NCBI GenBank assembly: GCA_027482985.1
Contig: JAIXVO010000379.1
Location: forward strand, 1-9,827
Source of the DNA: Cyanobacteriota bacterium
GTDB taxonomy: Bacteria > Cyanobacteriota > Cyanobacteriia > Leptolyngbyales > Leptolyngbyaceae
Direction: 5' to 3'
DNA: 9,827 nt
The position numbers and the translations under genes were made by a program. A model generated the notes under the pieces. It searched no databases and was not told the DNA's origin. It was given only the letters and a program-made list of their open reading frames with translations. Below are positions 6,367-9,827 of this stretch, one piece after another (the stretch's first letter is position 1; each line of letters opens with the position of its first letter).

Positions 6367-7110
6367 TTACGGGGCTAAAACCTGAATTTCCGCAAAGTTT
6401 CGCACACAAACATCGGCTTGTTGCAGTTGGAGCGGGTTTGTCCAGCCCCAGGAAACGGCAATACAGCCACGGGCACCCGCCGCCTGAGCCATCATTAAAT
6501 CTGCTGTAGAATCACCAACAACCAATGTATTTTGGGGAGATACCCCAAGGTTTAAACACGCTTGTTCCAGTAGAGCTGGATTGGGTTTACTGCAGGTGGG
6601 CGTGGAACCGATCGCCACGGGCAGCAAAGTATTTAACTGGTAATAATCCACAAAATCCTGAACATGGGTAGGACTATCGGCGGAGGCCATCCCCAATCTC
6701 ACCCCCGCTGCCGCTAGCCGTTGCAGCAGCGCTAAAGCACCGTCAAACAAGGGTGTACTGCTGGCTTTGGGGGGCAACCAGGCATCGGCTTCGGCAAAGG
6801 CCGATCGCGCGATTTGGAGTGCCTCCACCCAGCCTTTTCCAGTTTCGGCAATGTAAGCCGCTGCCGCAATTTCATTTTCCTGCCGCGTGCCGATCGCCAT
6901 CAAGCCGGCTGGGTCCAAGCGATCGCCCTCCAGCCCAAAGGCCAGCAGCAAAGGCGCTTCGACTCCTGGCACTTGGGCATCCACCAGACGGGCGCGTTTT
7001 TGCCCCAGATTCCGCAGAAAGGCTTGCGAGTCGGCTAAGGTGCCATCTTTATCGAAAATGACCGCCGCGATCGCATCAAAGGCGATCGCGCCACAGGTAA
7101 TGGTTGCCAC
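6367..7110 (-). CDS. HAD-superfamily hydrolase, phosphoglycolate phosphatase-like
   Basis: All four HAD motifs are present (numbering from the GTG at 7110, 247 residues). Motif I is FDKDGTL with nucleophile D20 and acid/base D22, motif II is the Ser of GMASADS (S143), motif III is the Lys of SKPNP (K175), and motif IV is GDSTAD with D200 and D204. The helical insert between motifs I and II (about 29-115) is the C1 cap of the Gph/phosphoglycolate phosphatase group. The likely reaction is hydrolysis of a small phosphomonoester; 2-phosphoglycolate from photorespiration is a reasonable but unproven substrate. The GTG start is preferred because GGAG (minus strand, 7122-7119) lies eight bases upstream and the product then begins MATITCGAIAF, like cyanobacterial relatives. 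A TTG at 7137 would add nine residues with no ribosome site. It lies between rps1 and metK on the same strand. Confidence 0.9.
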   Translation of the reverse strand: MATITCGAIAFDAIAAVIFDKDGTLADSQAFLRNLGQKRARLVDAQVPGVEAPLLLAFGLEGDRLDPAGLMAIGTRQENEIAAAAYIAETGKGWVEALQIARSAFAEADAWLPPKASSTPLFDGALALLQRLAAAGVRLGMASADSPTHVQDFVDYYQLNTLLPVAIGSTPTCSKPNPALLEQACLNLGVSPQNTLVVGDSTADLMMAQAAGARGCIAVSWGWTNPLQLQQADVCVRNFAEIQVLAP

Positions 7111-7158
7111 AGGTTTCGCTCCAACGGGGACAAACAAGCATCAGCCGGAAACAGGCAT

Positions 7159-7182
7159 AAAAAAAGAGGGAGAATTTCCCTC
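7159..7182 (-). terminator. Intrinsic terminator downstream of rps1
   Basis: On the minus strand GAGGGA, a five-base loop and TCCCTC form a 6-bp stem followed directly by seven T (complement of A 7159-7165). It lies 85-108 bases after the rps1 stop and about 50 bases before the HAD start. Most rps1 transcripts should end here, leaving the HAD gene to readthrough or to a promoter not recognised. Confidence 0.8.
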
Positions 7183-7211
7183 AAAATCAGTTCGACAGAC
7201 AATCTCCAGCA

Positions 7212-7255
7212 CCTGTAATGGGAAAAACGAGTCATTTCGGTTTTCCCATTACAGG
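7212..7255. repeat. Perfect 15-bp-arm inverted repeat after rps1
   Basis: CCTGTAATGGGAAAA (7212-7226) is exactly complementary to TTTTCCCATTACAGG (7241-7255), with a 14-base centre that itself holds CGA/TCG able to extend the stem. The element starts 11 bases beyond the rps1 stop codon on the minus strand and precedes the separate terminator. No T-run follows on either strand, so it is not a typical terminator. It could be a palindromic repeat element or an mRNA-stabilising 3' stem. Confidence 0.8.
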
Positions 7256-7266
7256 CAAAGTCAAAG

Positions 7267-8265
7267 TTACTCTTCGACGGCAACGGGCAGTTCTTCGACT
7301 TCTTCCTCAATCGCCGCCGGTGCTTCATAGCTCGCACCATTGGTATCTTGCGATTGCTGTTGCTGCTGTTTCGCCAACATTTGTTCCCGGTAGCGAATTG
7401 CCATTTCTTCAGCCTTGTCGTAGACCACTTGCGGATTCTTCACCATGTCACCGGGTTCCGGCTCCAGTTGCTTGGTGGACAGCGAAATCCGTCCCCGTTC
7501 CGCATCCAGATCGATGATCATGACCTTCAACTCATCATTCACATTGAACACACTGTGAGGCGTGTCGATGTGGTCGTGAGAGATTTCGGAAATGTGCAAC
7601 AACCCGCTGACCCCGCCGATATCGATGAACGCGCCGTAGGGTTTGATCCCGCGCACGGTGCCAATGACCACTTCGCCCACTTCCAGGCGATTCATCTTGC
7701 GTTCCACCAAAGCCCGACGATGACTCAGAACCAGCCGATTCCGCTCTTCATCTACTTCCAGAAACTTCAGGGGCAACTCTTCACCCACCAATTCTTCCTT
7801 CGGCTTCCGAGTGCTGATGTGAGATCCCGGAATAAAGCCGCGTAGCCCTTCAATCCGCACTAATGCACCCCCCCGGTTGGTGGCAAACACCAGCGATCGC
7901 ACCGTGGCATCTTCGTTTTGAAGTTGACGCACCCGTTCCCAGGCTCGCATGTATTCGATCCGACGAATCGACAGGGTTAATTGCCCATCTTCGTTTTCGT
8001 CCGCCAGAATAAAAAACTCACGCGTTTCGTCAGCTTGCAGCACTTCGTCAGGATTGTCGATGCGGTTGATCGACATTTCCTGAATCGGAATATAAGCCGC
8101 CGTTTTCGCTCCAATGTCAATCAGAGCACCGCGTGGCTCAAGACTAAACACGGTGCCAGCCACAACATCTCCGGGGCTGAAATGGTAATCGTATTTATCG
8201 AGTCGGGCGGCAAATTCTTCGTAACTAAAACCGACATCTAATGTTGTTGTGTCCTGATTGACCAT
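7267..8265 (-). CDS. rps1: 30S ribosomal protein S1
   Basis: S1 binds mRNA on the small ribosomal subunit and promotes translation initiation. The 332-residue protein has three S1 (OB-fold) domains, at about 31-101, 116-183 and 196-265. The third is the most canonical (GTVRGIKPYGAFIDIGGVSGLLHISEIS). Three domains and about 330 residues are typical of the cyanobacterial/chloroplast Rps1a type, against six domains and about 557 residues in E. coli. The tail after 266 includes a glutamine run (300-304) and a strongly acidic end (EEEVEELPVAVEE). The ATG at 8265 has an AGGA ten bases upstream. The gene follows nrdR on the same strand but is separated from it by a 201-base spacer with its own TACAAT element, and is followed by its own terminator, so it is probably transcribed independently at a high level. 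Confidence 0.96.
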   Translation of the reverse strand: MVNQDTTTLDVGFSYEEFAARLDKYDYHFSPGDVVAGTVFSLEPRGALIDIGAKTAAYIPIQEMSINRIDNPDEVLQADETREFFILADENEDGQLTLSIRRIEYMRAWERVRQLQNEDATVRSLVFATNRGGALVRIEGLRGFIPGSHISTRKPKEELVGEELPLKFLEVDEERNRLVLSHRRALVERKMNRLEVGEVVIGTVRGIKPYGAFIDIGGVSGLLHISEISHDHIDTPHSVFNVNDELKVMIIDLDAERGRISLSTKQLEPEPGDMVKNPQVVYDKAEEMAIRYREQMLAKQQQQQSQDTNGASYEAPAAIEEEVEELPVAVEE

Positions 8266-8352
8266 GCGAATCGCTTCCTAAGGGTTTTCTCCGTGAAAGT
8301 GTGCCTCCTGCGCTTGTGTACGCACTCAAGTTTGTGCTACTACAGGCTGGAC

Positions 8353-8384
8353 AAATCTTCTCCAAATCCAATTGTAGAAGATTT
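8353..8384. repeat. 9-bp inverted repeat overlapping the rps1 promoter
   Basis: AAATCTTCT (8353-8361) and AGAAGATTT (8376-8384) form a perfect 9-bp inverted repeat with a 14-base centre. The candidate -10 element lies between and touching the arms, so a dimeric repressor bound here would block the promoter. Confidence 0.5.
8371..8376 (-). promoter_or_regulatory. Probable rps1 -10 element
   Basis: TACAAT on the minus strand, the same hexamer as the one before metK, lies about 105 bases upstream of the rps1 ATG. No good -35 hexamer is found at 16-18 bases. Confidence 0.4.
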
Positions 8385-8466
8385 AGGGATGATATAGGCT
8401 CGGAAGAACTATGATACCGCATCCTTTCGATCGCTGCACACATTTCCAGATGGGATTGGACAACAC

Positions 8467-9012
8467 TCAAGAATTCACCGAGAGCGGCATAGAGTTGCCG
8501 TCGGTCAGGCATCCTGATTCGGGACGGCTGTCTGGAACAGGAGTCAGATCTGCACCATGGGTAGCGGTTCGGAGTTGATCCAGAGTTTCTACAAAGTCGC
8601 GAATGCCTTGAAATTTGCGATACACCGAGGCAAATCGAATATAAGCCACTTCGTTAAGTGCCCGTAGATGCTGCAACACTAATTCGCCAATCTCACTGCT
8701 AGGGACTTCTCGCACCACTTGCTGTTGCAGTTCCGACTCAATTTCATCGACGACGCGTTCCATTTGCGGCGTGGTGATCCCAGTTTTTTCACAGGCGAGT
8801 GCTAACCCTTTTAATAGTTTGTAGCGGTCAAAAGATTCGCGATCGCCATTGCGTTTAATGACGGTAATCGGGACAAACTCGATCCGCTCATAAGTGGTAA
8901 ATCGGCGGGCGCATTTTAAGCACTCTCGCCGCCGTCTCACACTTTGCCCCCCCTCTGCAGAACGGGATTCAAGGACACGGTTATCAGTGTGCTGGCAAAA
9001 CGGGCAGCGCAT
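8467..9012 (-). CDS. nrdR: Transcriptional repressor NrdR
   Basis: NrdR represses ribonucleotide reductase genes in response to bound ATP/dATP. The 181-residue protein starts MRCPFC and has the N-terminal zinc ribbon with C3, C6, C31 and C34, with the basic segment RRRREC between the pairs. An ATP-cone domain follows (about 49-139; [16 protein letters not shown], then [11 protein letters not shown]). Both are intact. About 40 residues beyond the cone ([21 protein letters not shown] to the end) are Pro/Ser/Asp-rich and look disordered; length and content of this tail vary in the family. The start codon is certain from the zinc ribbon; a GGAG lies 11 bases upstream. No ribonucleotide reductase gene is in view, as is usual for this regulator. 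It is the first gene of the minus-strand block. Confidence 0.96.
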   Translation of the reverse strand: MRCPFCQHTDNRVLESRSAEGGQSVRRRRECLKCARRFTTYERIEFVPITVIKRNGDRESFDRYKLLKGLALACEKTGITTPQMERVVDEIESELQQQVVREVPSSEIGELVLQHLRALNEVAYIRFASVYRKFQGIRDFVETLDQLRTATHGADLTPVPDSRPESGCLTDGNSMPLSVNS

Positions 9013-9138
9013 ACGTAGAGTTGCTCCGGGCGAGGTGAATGATCAGATCAGGCTAAATTGATCGACAAACTAACTCCAACTTCAATGTTAGGTCAGTTGT
9101 AGTGAGATGAAACTTTAGCCGCAGCGATTTCCAAAAAG
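9013..9138. other. Spacer upstream of nrdR and of the rightward ORF
   Basis: Divergent spacer, AT-richer than the flanks. On the plus strand TTGATC (9058-9063) and TTCAAT (9081-9086) are spaced 17 bases apart, a modest promoter candidate for the rightward ORF. GTAGTGAGATGAAAC (9099-9113) resembles, at 12 of 15 positions, the minus-strand form of the repeat near metK. No RNA gene or convincing NrdR-box pair is recognised. Confidence 0.35.
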
Positions 9139-9423
9139 TTGCGTGAATTTCTCAATCACGATTATGCCCGATTTGTCTTAATCGCTTTAATTTTTTTCTG
9201 TCCTCAATTGCGAGTAAACTTTGCTCAGGTCAGCCAAATTGCTGTGGTTTACAGCTGGTATTACATCAGTCTGTCTGGCACCAGCGTTATGAAGGAGCAA
9301 ATTCAGGGCAATCTAGAGGCAGTCAGTGTTGCAACGGATAGAGTTAAACCAGGCGGCATTGAAGCTTTTATGCGGTTTCTGGGCAGTCCGGTTGTTCTGG
9401 CTGGGTGGCCAATGTCCAACTAG
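9139..9423 (+). CDS. Unrecognised small protein, possibly a gene remnant
   Basis: I do not recognise this 94-codon frame. The first half is hydrophobic with two possible membrane segments, FVLIALIFF (about 12-20) and a stretch ending VVYSWYYISL (to about 45). The second half is soluble and ordinary in composition. The start is doubtful: TTG at 9139 has no clear Shine-Dalgarno sequence (AAAAAG only), and the frame stays open upstream to 9106 without an ATG or GTG. The first internal ATG is at 9289 (44 codons), just after a GTTATGAAGGAG region. Base composition is more AT-rich than nrdR. It could be a small membrane protein with a weak start, the decayed remnant of a longer gene, or chance. A promoter-like pair lies at 9058-9086. 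Confidence 0.3.
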   Translation: MREFLNHDYARFVLIALIFFCPQLRVNFAQVSQIAVVYSWYYISLSGTSVMKEQIQGNLEAVSVATDRVKPGGIEAFMRFLGSPVVLAGWPMSN

Positions 9424-9780
9424 GGTGTTAGCCGATCTCCAGTCCCGATTCCACCAGGATTAAAATCGGTGTGATACTGGGACTGAGAAAGCAAGACGAT
9501 AAAGGGTGCTTGAAGCAGATGTTGGAACCGATGTTGGTTGGATCACGATACTCAGCGATTCCCCCTAGCCCCGCTGAGAACTGCGGGAAATACGCTTAAA
9601 GTCCGCCTAGTCAGGGCGATTTAGCGTGATCTCGATGATTTCTCACGCATCGAGGACTGGTCAAATATCCTCTTAGGATTGGTAGACGAGCTAGCAGGCT
9701 GATATCAGTTAACGCTTTCATCAGGTTTCCAAGGTGCGGAATGAGAAGTAATCTACTGCCCAGTCGCAGGAGTACGGTTC
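9424..9780. other. 357-base gene-free stretch with many inverted repeats
   Basis: No coding frame is convincing. Inverted repeats are dense: CAGTCCC (9440-9446) with GGGACTG (9479-9485); CCGATT (9445-9450) with AATCGG (9464-9469); CTCAGCG (9551-9557) with CGCTGAG (9572-9578); CCCGC (9570-9574) with GCGGG (9583-9587); AGTCC (9600-9604) with GGACT (9654-9658); GCGTGA (9624-9629) with TCACGC (9643-9648); CTCGATG (9631-9637) with CATCGAG (9648-9654). Several pairs exclude each other. The palindrome CTGATATCAG is at 9699-9708. This may be a structured leader or small RNA before the response-regulator gene, or remnants of repeats. No known riboswitch consensus is recognised. Confidence 0.4.
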
Positions 9781-9827
9781 ATGAAAGTCCAGCCGAATAA
9801 CAAACCCAAAATTCTGGTGGTGGATGA
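9781..9827 (+). CDS. Response regulator, receiver domain N-terminus (partial, runs off the window)
   Basis: Fifteen complete codons are present, MKVQPNNKPKILVVD plus the first two bases (GA) of the next codon, which must be Asp or Glu. KILVVD-D/E is the first strand and acidic-pair region of a CheY-like receiver domain, where the acidic residues bind Mg2+ for aspartate phosphorylation. The start is well supported by AGGAG about eight bases before the ATG (9770-9774). Whether the full protein is a DNA-binding regulator, a hybrid kinase, or a diguanylate cyclase cannot be seen. Confidence 0.75.
   Translation, partial: MKVQPNNKPKILVVD

Larger units (their letters stand above)
8266..8466. other. 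rps1 upstream region
   Basis: Non-coding spacer between the nrdR stop and the rps1 start. It contains the TACAAT element and overlapping inverted repeat described separately, which would give rps1 a leader of about 100 bases. The leader has GT-rich stretches at 8296-8340 but no riboswitch that I recognise. I see no gene in it on either strand. Confidence 0.5.

Noticed and set aside
6887..7330. 147-codon plus-strand frame antisense to the HAD gene and rps1
   Set aside because: It covers the terminator and the perfect inverted repeat, and both genes on the other strand are confidently assigned; the Ser/Thr-rich product is typical of antisense frames.
8225..8512. 95-codon minus-strand frame spanning the nrdR end and rps1 start
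   Set aside because: It overlaps both nrdR and rps1 in another frame and its translation is unlike any family I know; the spacer is better explained as the rps1 promoter and leader.
9013..9138. NrdR-box autoregulatory sites
   Set aside because: No pair of ACA-N-ATAT-TGT type palindromes was found in the spacer.
9641..9650. Yfr1-like small RNA motif in the gene-free stretch
   Set aside because: TCTCACGC only loosely resembles the CTCCTCACAC core of Yfr1, and the surrounding bases do not fit its two-hairpin layout.

Overview
The window looks like chromosomal DNA from a free-living, probably filamentous or otherwise large-genome cyanobacterium. The octamer GCGATCGC (HIP1) is very frequent, with 13 perfect copies in the first gene alone. 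Heptamer-type short tandem repeats occur between genes. The proteins have a cyanobacterial look: a three-S1-domain ribosomal protein S1, a MetK beginning [19 protein letters not shown], a Uma2 (DUF820) protein and a COG1453-type aldo/keto reductase. Taxonomy is inferred from these traits only.

Layout. Positions 1-183 are a purine/pyrimidine-biased, repeat-rich spacer. A minus-strand gene (184-1692) encodes 11 tandem TPR units followed by a C-terminal membrane hairpin. It is divergent from rpiA (1743-2459, plus), with only 50 bp between start codons. Two further plus-strand genes follow: a Uma2-family putative nuclease (2698-3405) and an aldo/keto reductase-like protein (3534-4715). Positions 4917-9012 hold a minus-strand block, in transcription order nrdR (9012-8467), rps1 (8265-7267), a HAD phosphatase (7110-6367) and metK (6170-4917). 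rps1 and metK each have an intrinsic terminator downstream, and both are preceded by a TACAAT -10-like element, so the block is not one simple operon. Past nrdR there is an unrecognised 94-codon plus-strand ORF (9139-9423), a 357-bp gene-free stretch rich in inverted repeats, and the first 15 codons of a response-regulator receiver domain (9781 to the end).

Function. Most of this is core metabolism and information processing: RpiA for the Calvin and pentose phosphate pathways, MetK for S-adenosylmethionine, S1 for translation initiation, and NrdR for ribonucleotide reductase control. The HAD protein is probably a phosphoglycolate phosphatase-like enzyme. I do not see a defence island, CRISPR array, insertion sequence, RNA gene or new multi-gene system.

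The most interesting signals are small and non-coding. They are a perfect 15-bp-arm inverted repeat just after rps1, a 15-bp direct repeat (13/15) beside the metK promoter, a 9-bp inverted repeat over the rps1 -10 region, mutually exclusive hairpins before the response regulator, HIP1 sites spaced in register with the TPR repeat, and non-ATG starts on metK and the HAD gene.
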